A stretch of 64,000 bases of DNA from an uncultured Bacteroidales bacterium (lineage in GTDB: Bacteria > Bacteroidota > Bacteroidia > Bacteroidales > UBA932), in assembly GCA_900320185.1 (NCBI GenBank), contig ONRD01000002.1:1-64000 (forward strand), in the 5' to 3' direction. A model generated the notes under the pieces. It did no database searches and was not told the DNA's origin. It saw nothing but the letters and a program-made list of their open reading frames with translations. The position numbers and the translations under genes were made by a program. Of this stretch, positions 44,924 to 54,668 are shown piece by piece; within the stretch, counting starts at the first letter, position 1, and each line of letters opens with the position of its first letter.

Positions 44924-45086
44924 TTCAGTACTTTCTCGGGACGCATTCTGACGGCGTATCCGCGGCGGATAACTCTGCTTCAGCCTCTACTCGCATTTCA
45001 GTACTTTCTCGGGACGCATTCTGACGGCGTGTCCGCGGCGGATAACTCCGCTTCAGCCTCTATTCGCATTTCAGTGCTTTCTCGGG
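44914..45086 (-). repeat. 73-bp tandem duplication of the lysS 3' end
   Basis: The unit starting CTACTCGCATTTCAG recurs at 44914 and 44987, and as CTATTCGCATTTCAG at 45060, which is the genuine lysS end. Each extra unit holds the last codons of lysS (MRPEKVLKCE and a stop on the minus strand) and a near-palindrome TATCCGC-G-GCGGATA. The overlap of the lysS stop with the methyltransferase ATG (ATGCGAATAG-type) has been copied too, so the ancestral genes probably overlapped directly. Confidence 0.9.
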
Positions 45087-46589
45087 ACGCATCTGAGGGA
45101 AGAACAGAACGTCCTGGATAGTGGTCTGACCGGTCATGAACATCGTCAGGCGGTCGATCCCCATTCCCAGTCCGGAGGTCGGAGGCATCCCGTACTCGAG
45201 GGCACGCACGAAATCATAGTCGATGAACATCGCCTCGTCGTCGCCATGGCTCTTGAGGGCGGCCTGTTCCTCGAACCTTTCGAGCTGGTCGATGGGGTCG
45301 TTGAGTTCTGAATATGCGTTGGCAAGTTCCTTCCCGCACACGAACAGTTCGAATCGTTCGGTCAGGTCCGGGTTGTCGCGGTGCCTCTTCGTGAGCGGCG
45401 ACATCGAGACCGGGTAGTCCGTGATGAAGGTTGGTTCGATAAGATGGTCCTCGCAGAAAGTCCCGAAGATGGCGTCGATCAGCTTCCCTTCACCCATCGA
45501 AGGATCGAATTCGACGTTGAGTTTCCTGCAGGTGTCCCTCAGGTCGTCGAGCCCCATTCCCGAAAGGTCGACTCCGGCGTATTCCTTGATCGCCTCCAGG
45601 ATGGGCAGGCGGCGGTAGCCGGCCTTGAAGTCTATTTCGTTCTCTCCGATCTTCACCTTGGTGGTGCCGTGGAGCTTGAGGGCTATCTTTTCAAGCATCT
45701 TCTCGACGAAGTCCATCATCCAGATGTAGTCCTTGTAGGCGACGTAGATCTCCATGCAGGTGAACTCCGGGTTGTGGGTCTTGTCCATGCCTTCGTTGCG
45801 GAAGTCCTTGGCGAATTCGTAGACGCCGTCGTAGCCGCCGACGATGAGCCTCTTGAGGTAGAGCTCGTTCGCGATCCTCATGTAGAGGTCTATGTCGAGG
45901 GCGTTGTGGTGGGTGATGAAGGGACGAGCTGTAGCTCCTCCCGGAATCGACTGTAGGATAGGGGTTTCCACTTCAAGACATCCCGCCTCGTTGAAATATT
46001 CCCTCATCGTGGCGATGATCTGCGCCCTCTTGACGAAAACGTCCCGAACTGAAGGGTTGACGATAAGGTCTACGTACCTCTGTCGGTAGCGGAGTTCCGG
46101 ATCGGTGAATCCGTCATAGACCTTGCCTTCGGCATCGGTCTTGACGATGGGGAGTACCCTGAGGGACTTGCTCAGCACGGTAAGGGACTTTGCGTGTACG
46201 CTAAGCTGGCCTGTCTGGGTGATGAAGGCGTAACCCTTGATCCCCACGATGTCCCCGATGTCGAGGAGTTTCTTCCAAACGGTGTTGTACATGGTCTTGT
46301 CCTCGCCGGGGCAGATCTCGTCCCTCTTGACATAGATCTGGATCCTTCCGGTGGAGTCCTGGATCTCTCCGAACGAGGCGGCTCCCATGATCCTCCTGGA
46401 CATTATGCGGCCTGCTATGCAGACATCCGCGAAATTGCCCTTTTCGGGATCGAATCCGTCGGCGATGGACTTTGCCGTCGCGTTGACCGGGTAGAGGGGA
46501 GCCGGGTATGGATTGATTCCGAGTTCCTTTAACTTGGCAAGAGACTCTCTCCTGACGATCTCCTGCTCGCTGAGTTCCATGTTAGCCAT
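45060..46589 (-). CDS. lysS: Lysyl-tRNA synthetase (class II)
   Basis: 509 aa. The N-terminal OB-fold tRNA-binding domain ([21 protein letters not shown]) is followed by the class II core: [60 protein letters not shown] and the C-terminal [13 protein letters not shown]. Its last codons have been duplicated downstream. It is divergent from recJ. Confidence 0.97.
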   Translation of the reverse strand: MANMELSEQEIVRRESLAKLKELGINPYPAPLYPVNATAKSIADGFDPEKGNFADVCIAGRIMSRRIMGAASFGEIQDSTGRIQIYVKRDEICPGEDKTMYNTVWKKLLDIGDIVGIKGYAFITQTGQLSVHAKSLTVLSKSLRVLPIVKTDAEGKVYDGFTDPELRYRQRYVDLIVNPSVRDVFVKRAQIIATMREYFNEAGCLEVETPILQSIPGGATARPFITHHNALDIDLYMRIANELYLKRLIVGGYDGVYEFAKDFRNEGMDKTHNPEFTCMEIYVAYKDYIWMMDFVEKMLEKIALKLHGTTKVKIGENEIDFKAGYRRLPILEAIKEYAGVDLSGMGLDDLRDTCRKLNVEFDPSMGEGKLIDAIFGTFCEDHLIEPTFITDYPVSMSPLTKRHRDNPDLTERFELFVCGKELANAYSELNDPIDQLERFEEQAALKSHGDDEAMFIDYDFVRALEYGMPPTSGLGMGIDRLTMFMTGQTTIQDVLFFPQMRPEKALKCE

Positions 46590-46612
46590 ATCTTAAGATT
46601 TTGATTTCAACC

Positions 46613-46632
46613 AAAAAGGCCGTCACGCGGCC
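46613..46632 (-). promoter_or_regulatory. lysS leader hairpin with T-run
   Basis: In the lysS mRNA a GGCCG/CGGCC stem is followed by five U residues, directly after the expected start site and 24 bases before the ATG. The CGGCCTTTTT part is shared with the alaS leader at the same distance from the -7 box. It could be an attenuator-like structure, though the stem is short. Confidence 0.4.
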
Positions 46633-46639
46633 AATTATG

Positions 46640-46647
46640 CAAAATTA
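46640..46647 (-). promoter_or_regulatory. -7 box for lysS
   Basis: TAATTTTG on the minus strand, 51 bases upstream of the lysS ATG; it is the same octamer as in front of alaS and truA. Confidence 0.5.
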
Positions 46648-46680
46648 CTACTTTTAATTCACATTCTGAAATTAAATGCC

Positions 46681-46688
46681 TATCTTTG
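46681..46688 (+). promoter_or_regulatory. -7 box for recJ
   Basis: TATCTTTG ends six bases before the recJ ATG at 46695, again implying a transcript with almost no leader. Confidence 0.5.
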
Positions 46689-46694
46689 TATATC

Positions 46695-48428
46695 ATGGCA
46701 AAAGAGCGCAAATGGATACTCAAGCAGCCGGCCGATCCGGAGAAGGTGGGAAGGCTTTCCGCCGAATTGGGCATTGACCGCGTGCTCTCCGAACTCCTCG
46801 TAAAGAGGGGAGTCGAAACCTTCGAACAGGCGCGCTCTTTCTTCCGTCCCAGCCTCTCGGACCTTCACGATCCCTTCCTGATGAATGACATGGATGTGGC
46901 TGTGGACAGGGTGCGCAAGGCCATCACATCGGAAGAGAAGATCCTCGTCTACGGTGATTACGACGTGGACGGGACGACCGCCGTCGCCCTGGTATATTCC
47001 TTTCTCCGCCGTTATTCCCAGAAGGTGGATTTCTACATCCCCGACCGCTACGACGAAGGCTACGGCCTTTCCTACAAGGGGATAGACTGGGCAGGAGACA
47101 ACGGTTTCGGCCTGATCATCACCCTGGATTGCGGCATCAAGGCGAACGAGAAGGTTGAATATGCGGCCGCGAAGGGGATGGATGTCATCATCTGCGACCA
47201 CCATCTCCCGGAGAACGAACTTCCGCCGGCGGTGGCGGTGCTCGACCCGAAGAGGGAGGACAACACCTATCCTTTCGACGACCTTTCAGGCTGCGGTGTC
47301 GGATTCAAGCTGGTCCAGGCATATTCCCAGAAGTTCGGGATTCCGTTCGAGACCCTGATACCGCTGCTCGACCTCCTGGTCGTCAGCATCGCGGCCGACC
47401 TTGTGTCAATGGTGGGGGAGAACAGGGTACTTGCCCACTTCGGGCTCAAGCAGCTCAACGAGAATCCAAGGAAGGGGCTCCAGGCCATGGCCACCCTCTC
47501 CAAACTCGAACCCGGCCACCTGACCATCGACGACATAGTCTTCAAGATCGGTCCCCGCATCAATGCGGCGGGGAGGATGGAGACCGGCAGGCTCGCGGTG
47601 GAACTCCTTACCGCTTCGGACGACCATGTGGCCATCGACATCGGCGAGCAGATCAACGACAACAACAACGAACGCAAGAACATCGACCGTGAGATCACGC
47701 AGGAAGCCCTGGAAATGGTCCAGAAAGGCACTGCACTCTCTTCGGGCAACGCCACGATAGTTTACAATCCTGCCTGGAACAAAGGGGTCGTAGGGATCGT
47801 GGCTTCCAGGCTCGTGGAGGCTTTCTACAAGCCTACGATAGTCCTGACAAAGTCCAACGGCTTCATAACCGGATCCGCCCGGAGCGTGGCAGGCTTCGAC
47901 CTCTACGAGGCCATCGAAAGCTGCGCCGACCTTCTTGAGAATTTCGGCGGCCATGTCTATGCCGCAGGCCTGACCCTCAAGGAGGCGAACCTGGAGAGTT
48001 TTGTCCGCCGGGTCGACGCTTTCATCGGGGACAAGATAACCGAAGACATGCTGACTCCCGTCACCCAGATAGACGCCAGGCTGGAGTTCAGCCAGATCAC
48101 GCCCAAGTTTTTCAGGGTGCTCAAGCAGTTCCAGCCCTTCGGTCCCGGGAACGGCAATCCTGTCTTCCTGACGGAAAATGTCTCTGACGGGGGAAACGGC
48201 AGGAAAGTAGGCGCCGGGGGCGTCCACATGAAACTCGACCTGATCGACGAAGCCCAGCCTTTCCACCAGATACCGGCGATAGCCTTCAACATGGCGGGTT
48301 TCTACGACTACATCAAGGCCGGCAATCCCTTTGACATCTGCTATTCCATAGTAGAGAACTACTACCGGGGTAATTCAACCCTCCAGCTCCGGATCAAGGA
48401 CATAAAGGAGCGTGAGGAGTTCATATAG
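46695..48428 (+). CDS. recJ: Single-stranded-DNA exonuclease RecJ
   Basis: 577 aa from ATG 46695. DHH-family motifs: YGDYDVDGTTAVAL, LDCGIKANEK, ICDHHLPE at about residue 168, and the DHHA1 signature NFGGHVYAAGLTL followed by an OB-type C-terminus with FGPGNGNPVF. It degrades ssDNA 5' to 3' in recombination and mismatch repair. Confidence 0.95.
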   Translation: MAKERKWILKQPADPEKVGRLSAELGIDRVLSELLVKRGVETFEQARSFFRPSLSDLHDPFLMNDMDVAVDRVRKAITSEEKILVYGDYDVDGTTAVALVYSFLRRYSQKVDFYIPDRYDEGYGLSYKGIDWAGDNGFGLIITLDCGIKANEKVEYAAAKGMDVIICDHHLPENELPPAVAVLDPKREDNTYPFDDLSGCGVGFKLVQAYSQKFGIPFETLIPLLDLLVVSIAADLVSMVGENRVLAHFGLKQLNENPRKGLQAMATLSKLEPGHLTIDDIVFKIGPRINAAGRMETGRLAVELLTASDDHVAIDIGEQINDNNNERKNIDREITQEALEMVQKGTALSSGNATIVYNPAWNKGVVGIVASRLVEAFYKPTIVLTKSNGFITGSARSVAGFDLYEAIESCADLLENFGGHVYAAGLTLKEANLESFVRRVDAFIGDKITEDMLTPVTQIDARLEFSQITPKFFRVLKQFQPFGPGNGNPVFLTENVSDGGNGRKVGAGGVHMKLDLIDEAQPFHQIPAIAFNMAGFYDYIKAGNPFDICYSIVENYYRGNSTLQLRIKDIKEREEFI

Positions 48429-48441
48429 GAAACTTCACCCA

Positions 48442-49515
48442 ATGGATATGACCAGGTTTGTAAGGTTTTTGACGGGGGTCTCTTTCTCCCTGTTTTTTTC
48501 ATGCGTCCTGCTCAGCGCCCAGGAGAGGGATTACAAGTTCGCTTACTGGGGGCATCCCGACCAGATGGTCCTCGCCCAGGCGCAGTTCATGTTCGACCAG
48601 GTCGACAAGGCCCTTGACGCCTGTCCTCCCGTTCCGGAGCGTTCCGGTGTCGAACCCGAGGGGAAAGACGCCTCCAGGCTCCTCCTTCGAAGGAGTACCC
48701 TCCTGAACCTCGACGCTGTCATCCACCAGTTTGCAAGGCCTGACACACTTTCATCCCTGCTGGGTTTCATGGATTCGCGTATAGGAAAGGTAGCTGCCGA
48801 TCTCCGCAGGCCCATGAAGAAGGGGATGAAGGTCTACAAGCTGTACAACGCTTCGTTCATATTCAGGACCCGCTCGGTCACGATAGCATTCGACCTCAAC
48901 ACGAGGAACGGCACCCTTTCTTCCCCTTCGGCCATCAAGCCGGTGGTGGACGGGTGCGATGCCCTCTTCATTTCCCACAACCACTCCGACCATTTCGACA
49001 ACAAGGTGGTGAATCTCTTCCTGGATTCAGGGAAGCAGGTCTTCGCCCCTGAGGGCTACAGGCCCGACGATTCCAGGATAACCCACATAAGGCATGACGG
49101 ATGCTATCGGTTCACTGCCGTCCTCGGTGGGAAGGAGGTGCCGGTAACAGTGTTCCCCGGCCATCAGGACGACCTCCAGAACAATGTCTACGTGGTGCAC
49201 CTCCCCGGAGGCTTCAAGGTAGCCCACCTTGGCGACCAGACTTGGGAACCTTCCGAACTCGAATGGATTTCCAAGGTCAAGGACGAGGAGCCGGGGATAG
49301 ACGTCATGACCCTGAACGGCTGGACCAAGGAAGCCGATGCCTTTGTCCGGGGTTTCTCTCCAAGGCTGGTCGTGTCGTCCCACGAAAACGAACTCGCCCA
49401 CAGCGTCGACCACAGGGAGGGCTATTGGATGACGATCCATCGCTTCGGGAACCTGTACAGGCTCCCGGTGCCTTTCGTGGTGATGGCCTGGGGTGAAAGT
49501 TACTCTGTAAGATAG
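48442..49515 (+). CDS. Exported metallo-beta-lactamase-fold hydrolase
   Basis: 357 aa from ATG 48442 with a signal peptide (FLTGVSFSLFFSCVLLSAQ). The MBL metal site SHNHSDHFD is at about residue 178, with later metal ligands in FPGHQDD and HLGDQTW. It resembles UlaG-like/YycJ-type MBL proteins but is secreted and has about 100 extra N-terminal residues. The role is unknown. It lies 13 bases after recJ. Confidence 0.78.
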   Translation: MDMTRFVRFLTGVSFSLFFSCVLLSAQERDYKFAYWGHPDQMVLAQAQFMFDQVDKALDACPPVPERSGVEPEGKDASRLLLRRSTLLNLDAVIHQFARPDTLSSLLGFMDSRIGKVAADLRRPMKKGMKVYKLYNASFIFRTRSVTIAFDLNTRNGTLSSPSAIKPVVDGCDALFISHNHSDHFDNKVVNLFLDSGKQVFAPEGYRPDDSRITHIRHDGCYRFTAVLGGKEVPVTVFPGHQDDLQNNVYVVHLPGGFKVAHLGDQTWEPSELEWISKVKDEEPGIDVMTLNGWTKEADAFVRGFSPRLVVSSHENELAHSVDHREGYWMTIHRFGNLYRLPVPFVVMAWGESYSVR

Positions 49516-49523
49516 TTTTCCGC

Positions 49524-50441
49524 ATGAAAAAGTACGGTCTCATAGGTGATCCTGTGAAGGGTTCCCTCAGTCCCGCCCTCTTCAAGGCTGCCTATGGAGG
49601 GAAGTATCCTTACGATCTCGTTGAAGGCGGCGACTTCGAGGTGTCCTGGCAAAGGTTCCTCGACGGATATTCAGCCATCAATGTCACGGCTCCGTTCAAG
49701 GAACTGGCCTATGGGAGGCTGCTTGAACTGGCAAAGGCGCAGCCCGGGAAGGTAACCCTGTCCGGTCCTGCCGGAAGGATGGGGGCCACCAACCTGGTGG
49801 TGAAGGACAAAGACGGCCTCGCGGCTTACAATTCAGACTTCACCGGGATAGTCGTCTCCGTCGTCGAAGCCTTCTTCCCGGGCATCACCGAGGAGTTCAT
49901 CAGGGAGTACGGGGAGTCCTTCTACATAAAGGTCCACCAGTTCTTCCGCAGGAATCTGGAGAAGCTGTTCAAGGAGGAGCCGGTCGCCCTGGTCGTAGGG
50001 TGCGGAGGAGCCGGCAAGGCTGCGGCGGTAGCTGCCGCCGAGCTCGGATTCGCGACCGCAGTCATGAACCGTACGCATGCGAAGGCTGTGGCTTTCGCCT
50101 CCGAGCATCCTGAATATGCATTCGTCGCAGATCCCTTCTCCGATTTCAAGGACGCCGTCAAGGAGTGCAATCTGTTGATCTATACCCTTCCGGTGGCTGT
50201 CCCGCAGCTTCAGGAGCTGTCGGCGGACGATTTCGTCAGCGATTCCGGAATCCGCAAGGTCGTGCTGGAAGCCAATTACCGTAATCCCTCCTTCGATGAA
50301 GCGGCCCTGTTCAAGCTGGCTTCCGCCGATGCGGTTTATGTCCCTGGAAAAAGGTGGCTGCTGATGCAGGCGATAACCGGTTATCCCATGATGACCGGGC
50401 AGGTTCCGGACATTGAAGCCATGTCCTCGGTCTTCGGATGA
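49524..50441 (+). CDS. aroE: Shikimate dehydrogenase
   Basis: 305 aa. NINVTAPFKE-type block (INVTAPFKEL) gives the catalytic lysine, YNSDFTG the catalytic aspartate, GCGGAGKAAA the NADP loop and MNRTHAKA the NADP-selective Asn-Arg-Thr. An insertion of about 35 residues (EEFIREYGESFYIKVHQFF) sits before the NADP domain, making it longer than the usual 270-280 aa. It reduces 3-dehydroshikimate, towards the tyrosine used by the pigment locus. Convergent with aroK. Confidence 0.92.
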   Translation: MKKYGLIGDPVKGSLSPALFKAAYGGKYPYDLVEGGDFEVSWQRFLDGYSAINVTAPFKELAYGRLLELAKAQPGKVTLSGPAGRMGATNLVVKDKDGLAAYNSDFTGIVVSVVEAFFPGITEEFIREYGESFYIKVHQFFRRNLEKLFKEEPVALVVGCGGAGKAAAVAAAELGFATAVMNRTHAKAVAFASEHPEYAFVADPFSDFKDAVKECNLLIYTLPVAVPQLQELSADDFVSDSGIRKVVLEANYRNPSFDEAALFKLASADAVYVPGKRWLLMQAITGYPMMTGQVPDIEAMSSVFG

Positions 50442-50442
50442 C

Positions 50443-50973
50443 CTACTGAAGTGTCATCAGGATGTCGACGGCCGTCTCCTCGACGGATTTCCCGTCGATG
50501 TCGATGATGTGGTGGGCAGTGGCTTCGTAGACCGGTACGCGTTCCGCCAGCAGCCTTGACAGTCTTGCCCGCTGGTCCTTCCCTTCCGGAAGGAGGGGAC
50601 GGCTTCCGGGTTCTTTCCTGATGTTGGCAAGGAGGGTCTCCTCACGTCCGCGGAGGTAGAAGCATTCTGTCTTCCTGCGTATCATCCTGGCGCAGGCCTC
50701 GTTGGTCAGGGTGCCTCCTCCGAGGGAGAGGAGGGTCTTCGAACCGAGCATCTCGCCGGTCATGAAAATATCCTCGAGGGCATGCTGTTCCATCTGCCTG
50801 AAGCTTCCTTCGCCTGAGTTCTCGAAAATCTCCGGGATGCTCCTTCCTGTCATGGCCTCGATGTAGGAATCAAGGTCTATGAATTCGTAGCCCCCGAGCA
50901 TCGGAAGCAAGGCCTTTCCGACGCTTGTCTTCCCGCTTCCCATGAAGCCGGCAAGTGAGATGCAATCTTTCAT
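50443..50973 (-). CDS. aroK: Shikimate kinase
   Basis: 176 aa. Walker A GFMGSGKTSVGKAL, shikimate site FIDLDSYIE and SLGGGTL, and the lid segment RPLL. It phosphorylates shikimate, the step after AroE. The start shares its first base with the parC stop codon, so the two genes are coupled. Confidence 0.95.
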   Translation of the reverse strand: MKDCISLAGFMGSGKTSVGKALLPMLGGYEFIDLDSYIEAMTGRSIPEIFENSGEGSFRQMEQHALEDIFMTGEMLGSKTLLSLGGGTLTNEACARMIRRKTECFYLRGREETLLANIRKEPGSRPLLPEGKDQRARLSRLLAERVPVYEATAHHIIDIDGKSVEETAVDILMTLQ

Positions 50974-53729
50974 TAGAACAGCGTTGGTTCTTCGATTTCC
51001 CCTATGTCTGGAATGTCGTCGATGTCAGGCAGCTTAGCCCCCTCGATGGGTTCGATGATGTCGATAGGTCCCTCTTCGGGTTCAGTGCCGCCTGCCTCCG
51101 CGGGACCGGCGTCGGGTGTCTCTTCATCCTCCGGTTTCTGGAGGGGTTCGATGAACCGGACGTCCTTCAAGTCGTACTGGTGGCATTTCTTCCCCTTCGC
51201 GGTGTATCCCTTCTTGGCTATGTACTCTTCCGCGTCGACGTTCTCCGGATCCCGGTGCTCATATTTCTTCCCGAATATGACCTGGAACTGCGGATGCCTG
51301 TCGTCCGTGATGTCGACCAGATACGATTTGGCCCCCGGAGCTATGAAAGAGGTCGGGGTGTTGTCGCTGAGCACGAAACTGAACCTTTTGACATAGAACG
51401 CCTTGGCTGCACCATCATAATAGAGGACGGTGAAGGTCTTGTCAGGGTCGAACTTTTCTATCCGAAGGACGGGGCCCTGGTAGCGGTTCGAGACGTCGAA
51501 GGAGGTCGTGTAGAAGGTGCCGTCCTTGAATATTGCGAGGACCTTGTCCTCGGGACCGAATTCCCCGAGGTAGAGTCCCCTCTGCTCATCGTTCAGTTTC
51601 TGGATGTCGGCGTCGTACCAGATGTCTTTCCCGCCGATCGTGGACACGCCCTTGCTCTTCAGCTGGATCCTCGAGATGGGATTCTTCGAGACAAGGTTCC
51701 CGCGGGAGGTCTTCCCCTTGATGGCGAGGGTGGAAAAATCGTATTCGATCTGGGTTTTCTTCAGCTTCGGCCTGGGACGGAGGTAGATCCTCACGGTTTC
51801 GGCTTCACCGTTGTGGTTGACGGTGAACCACAGGATCCTGGAACCTTCGGCACCGGTGGTGATGTCATAGTCCTTGTCCCTGGTGACACTCGTCACCGCA
51901 AACCTCTTGGCGTAGGAAAGGGATGACTTGCCGTCCCGGTAGATCACGTTGTAGATTGTCCTGTTGTCGCCCCTGTTGAACACACCGACATAGACGAGGT
52001 CCTTCCAGAAAAAGGCCTTGTCCGTCACCTTCGTGATCCTGTATTTCCCGTCCTTGGCGATCACCAGGATCTCGGAAAGGTCGGAGCAGTCGCAGACATA
52101 TTCACCGCCTTCGTCCTTCTTCATGGCCATTCCGACGAAGCCGGTCTCGTAGTTGGCGTAAAGCTTGGCGTTGTTGCTCACCACCTTGGTCACGGCTATG
52201 GTCTCGAATGCCGAGATCTCGGTCTGCCTCTTGAACTGCTTCCCGTATTTGGCCTTGAGGCCCTTGAACCAGTCGATGGTGTAGCGGGTTATGTTCTCGA
52301 TGTCGTCGCGGACCTTCTCCATCTCCTTTTCGATGGACAGGATCTTCTCGTCCATCGCCTTGGTGTCGAACTTGGAAATCTTGCGTACGGGCTTTTCCAC
52401 CAGGCGGTTGATGTCCTCCATGACGATCTCGCGCCGAAGGAGGCCCTGGTAGTTCTTCATCTCGGTGAATATGTCCTGGAGCTGGTCTTCCCAGCTCTTC
52501 TGGTTCTGCTCGAGTATCTTGTAGACCCTGTTCTCGAAGAATATGCGCTCGAGGGAGTCGTAATGCCATTCGTCCTCGAGCTCTCCCAGCCTTATCTCAA
52601 GCTGCCACTTGAGGAGGTCCCTTGTGTGGTTGGTGTCGTAGATGAGGATGTCCTTGACGGAAAGGAACTGAGGCTTGTTGTCGACGATGACGCAGGCGTT
52701 CGGCGCGATGTTGGTCTCGCAGTCGGTGAACGCATAGAGGGCGTCGATCGTCTTGTCCGGAGATACGTCGTTGGGAAGGTGGATGACTATCTCGACCTTG
52801 TCGGTCGTCATGTCCTCTATCTTCTTGATCTTGATCTTGCCTTTCTCCTTGGCCTTTACGATGGAGTCCTTTATGACTTCGGAGGTCTTGCCGTAGGGGA
52901 TCTCCGTTATGGCGATGGTGTTCTTGTCGATCTTTTCGATCCTTGCCCTGACCTTCACGCTGCCGCCCCTGGCTCCATCCTTGTAGTTGCTGCAGTCGGC
53001 TGAACCTCCGGTGGGGAAATCCGGGTAGATCGTGAAATCCTTTCCCTCGAGGATGGCCACGGAGGCGTCCAGGAGTTCGTTGAAGTTGTGGGGGAGGATC
53101 TTGGATGCCATGCCCACGGCGATGCCCTCGGTCCCTTGTGCAAGGAGGAGAGGGAAGCGAACCGGGAGCTCGGTAGGTTCCTGGTTGCGCCCGTCGTAGG
53201 ATGTCATCCAGTGGGTGATCTTCGGGTCGAAGACAACTTCCTTGGCGAATTTGCTTAGCCGGGCTTCGATGTACCTGGGCGCCGCGTTGGAATCACCGGT
53301 CAGGATGTTTCCCCAGTTTCCCTGGCAGTCTATCAGCAGACCCTTCTGGCCAAGCTGTACGAGGGCTCCCAGGATCGACTGGTCGCCATGGGGATGGTAC
53401 TGCATGGCCTGTCCGACTATGTTGGCCACCTTGGTGAGGCTGCCGTCGTCCATCTTGTACATTGCGTGCAGTACCCGTCTCTGTACCGGTTTCAGGCCGT
53501 CCACGATGTGAGGTACGGCCCTCTGGAGGATGACATAGGAAGAATAGTCCAGGAACCAGTCCTTGAACATGCCGGACAGCTTGTACTTCTTGCTGTCCGA
53601 CCCAAGGAGCTTCTCGTACCGGCCTCCCTTTCCTGCATCTCCGTCCTCCGGAACGATTTCCTGTTCCTCTTCTTCAAAGGATTCCTCTTCCGGAGTCCTT
53701 GCATCGTCCCACTCTTCGTCTTTTGCCAT
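50973..53729 (-). CDS. parC: Topoisomerase IV subunit A (GyrA/ParC family)
   Basis: 918 aa. The winged-helix/tower region has LKPVQRRVLHAM, the quinolone-pocket block YHPHGDQSILGAL, and the catalytic tyrosine in APRYIEARLS near residue 154. The long coiled coil and a C-terminal beta-pinwheel follow without a clear GyrA box (QRRGGKG), which favours ParC over GyrA. Both ends are acidic and probably disordered: about 30 residues at the N-terminus (EEESFEEEEQEI) and about 60 at the C-terminus. Confidence 0.9.
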   Translation of the reverse strand: MAKDEEWDDARTPEEESFEEEEQEIVPEDGDAGKGGRYEKLLGSDSKKYKLSGMFKDWFLDYSSYVILQRAVPHIVDGLKPVQRRVLHAMYKMDDGSLTKVANIVGQAMQYHPHGDQSILGALVQLGQKGLLIDCQGNWGNILTGDSNAAPRYIEARLSKFAKEVVFDPKITHWMTSYDGRNQEPTELPVRFPLLLAQGTEGIAVGMASKILPHNFNELLDASVAILEGKDFTIYPDFPTGGSADCSNYKDGARGGSVKVRARIEKIDKNTIAITEIPYGKTSEVIKDSIVKAKEKGKIKIKKIEDMTTDKVEIVIHLPNDVSPDKTIDALYAFTDCETNIAPNACVIVDNKPQFLSVKDILIYDTNHTRDLLKWQLEIRLGELEDEWHYDSLERIFFENRVYKILEQNQKSWEDQLQDIFTEMKNYQGLLRREIVMEDINRLVEKPVRKISKFDTKAMDEKILSIEKEMEKVRDDIENITRYTIDWFKGLKAKYGKQFKRQTEISAFETIAVTKVVSNNAKLYANYETGFVGMAMKKDEGGEYVCDCSDLSEILVIAKDGKYRITKVTDKAFFWKDLVYVGVFNRGDNRTIYNVIYRDGKSSLSYAKRFAVTSVTRDKDYDITTGAEGSRILWFTVNHNGEAETVRIYLRPRPKLKKTQIEYDFSTLAIKGKTSRGNLVSKNPISRIQLKSKGVSTIGGKDIWYDADIQKLNDEQRGLYLGEFGPEDKVLAIFKDGTFYTTSFDVSNRYQGPVLRIEKFDPDKTFTVLYYDGAAKAFYVKRFSFVLSDNTPTSFIAPGAKSYLVDITDDRHPQFQVIFGKKYEHRDPENVDAEEYIAKKGYTAKGKKCHQYDLKDVRFIEPLQKPEDEETPDAGPAEAGGTEPEEGPIDIIEPIEGAKLPDIDDIPDIGEIEEPTLF

Positions 53730-53765
53730 AACGTGTCTCTCTCTTCCGTTCTTTCTTCGTGTCCT

Positions 53766-54668
53766 TTACTCTTCGTAGCCGAAACGCCTCAGTTCCCTCC
53801 TGTTCTCGCGCCACTCGGGATCCACCTTTACGAAAAGGCTCAGGAAGACCTTCTTCTGGAAGAAGTCCTCCATCTCGATCCTGGCCTCGGTGCCGGTCTT
53901 CTTCAGGGCCGAGCCGGCCTTGCCGATGATTATGCCCTTCTGGGAATCCCTCATCACGTTGATCACGGCTCCTATCTCGTACCTGTCCTTCCCTTCCTTG
54001 AAGGATTCCACCACCACTTCGCAGCTGTAGGGAATCTCCTGGGAATAGTTCTCCAGGATCCTGCCCCGTATTATCTCGGAGGCGAAGAACCTGAGGTTCC
54101 TGTCGGTAAACTGGTCCTTGTCGAACCATGGTGGCGAGACGGGAAGCCTGCTGACCACCGCTCCGAGTACGCTTTCAAGGTTGAACCTCTCCTTTGCGGA
54201 CACCGGAATGACTTCAGCCCAGGGGAGCATTTCCTGCCAGTAGGAAATCAGCCCGGTGACCTTTTCCTGGTCGGAGAGGTCTATCTTGTTGAGCACCACC
54301 ACGACCGGACAGTCCAGTTTCTTGAGCTTCGAAAGATACTCCTCGTTCTTGTCGCTCTTCTCCACGACGTCCGTCACGTAGAGGATGATGTCGGCGTCTC
54401 CGATTGCAGCATCCACGAATTTCATCATGTCTTCCTGCAGCCGGTAGCTGGGTTTCAGCATCCCCGGAGTGTCGGAGTACACTATCTGGTAGTCGTCGGT
54501 GTTGACTATCCCCATTATCCTGTGGCGGGTAGTCTGCGCCTTGGCGGTCACGATAGACAGCTTCTCGCCCACGAGAGCGTTCATCAACGTGGACTTGCCG
54601 ACATTGGGATTGCCGATGATGTTGACGAATCCTGCCCTGTGCTCCTTGTGTTTCCCGTTCTCAGACAT
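53766..54668 (-). CDS. era: GTPase Era
   Basis: 300 aa. G1 GNPNVGKST, switch AQTTRHRIMG, G3 DTPG, G4 NKID, and a C-terminal KH domain with GIIIGKAGSALKKTGTEAR. It helps mature 16S rRNA and the 30S subunit. It starts inside the end of the pseudouridine synthase gene (8-nt overlap) and is followed by parC after 36 nt. Confidence 0.96.
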   Translation of the reverse strand: MSENGKHKEHRAGFVNIIGNPNVGKSTLMNALVGEKLSIVTAKAQTTRHRIMGIVNTDDYQIVYSDTPGMLKPSYRLQEDMMKFVDAAIGDADIILYVTDVVEKSDKNEEYLSKLKKLDCPVVVVLNKIDLSDQEKVTGLISYWQEMLPWAEVIPVSAKERFNLESVLGAVVSRLPVSPPWFDKDQFTDRNLRFFASEIIRGRILENYSQEIPYSCEVVVESFKEGKDRYEIGAVINVMRDSQKGIIIGKAGSALKKTGTEARIEMEDFFQKKVFLSLFVKVDPEWRENRRELRRFGYEE

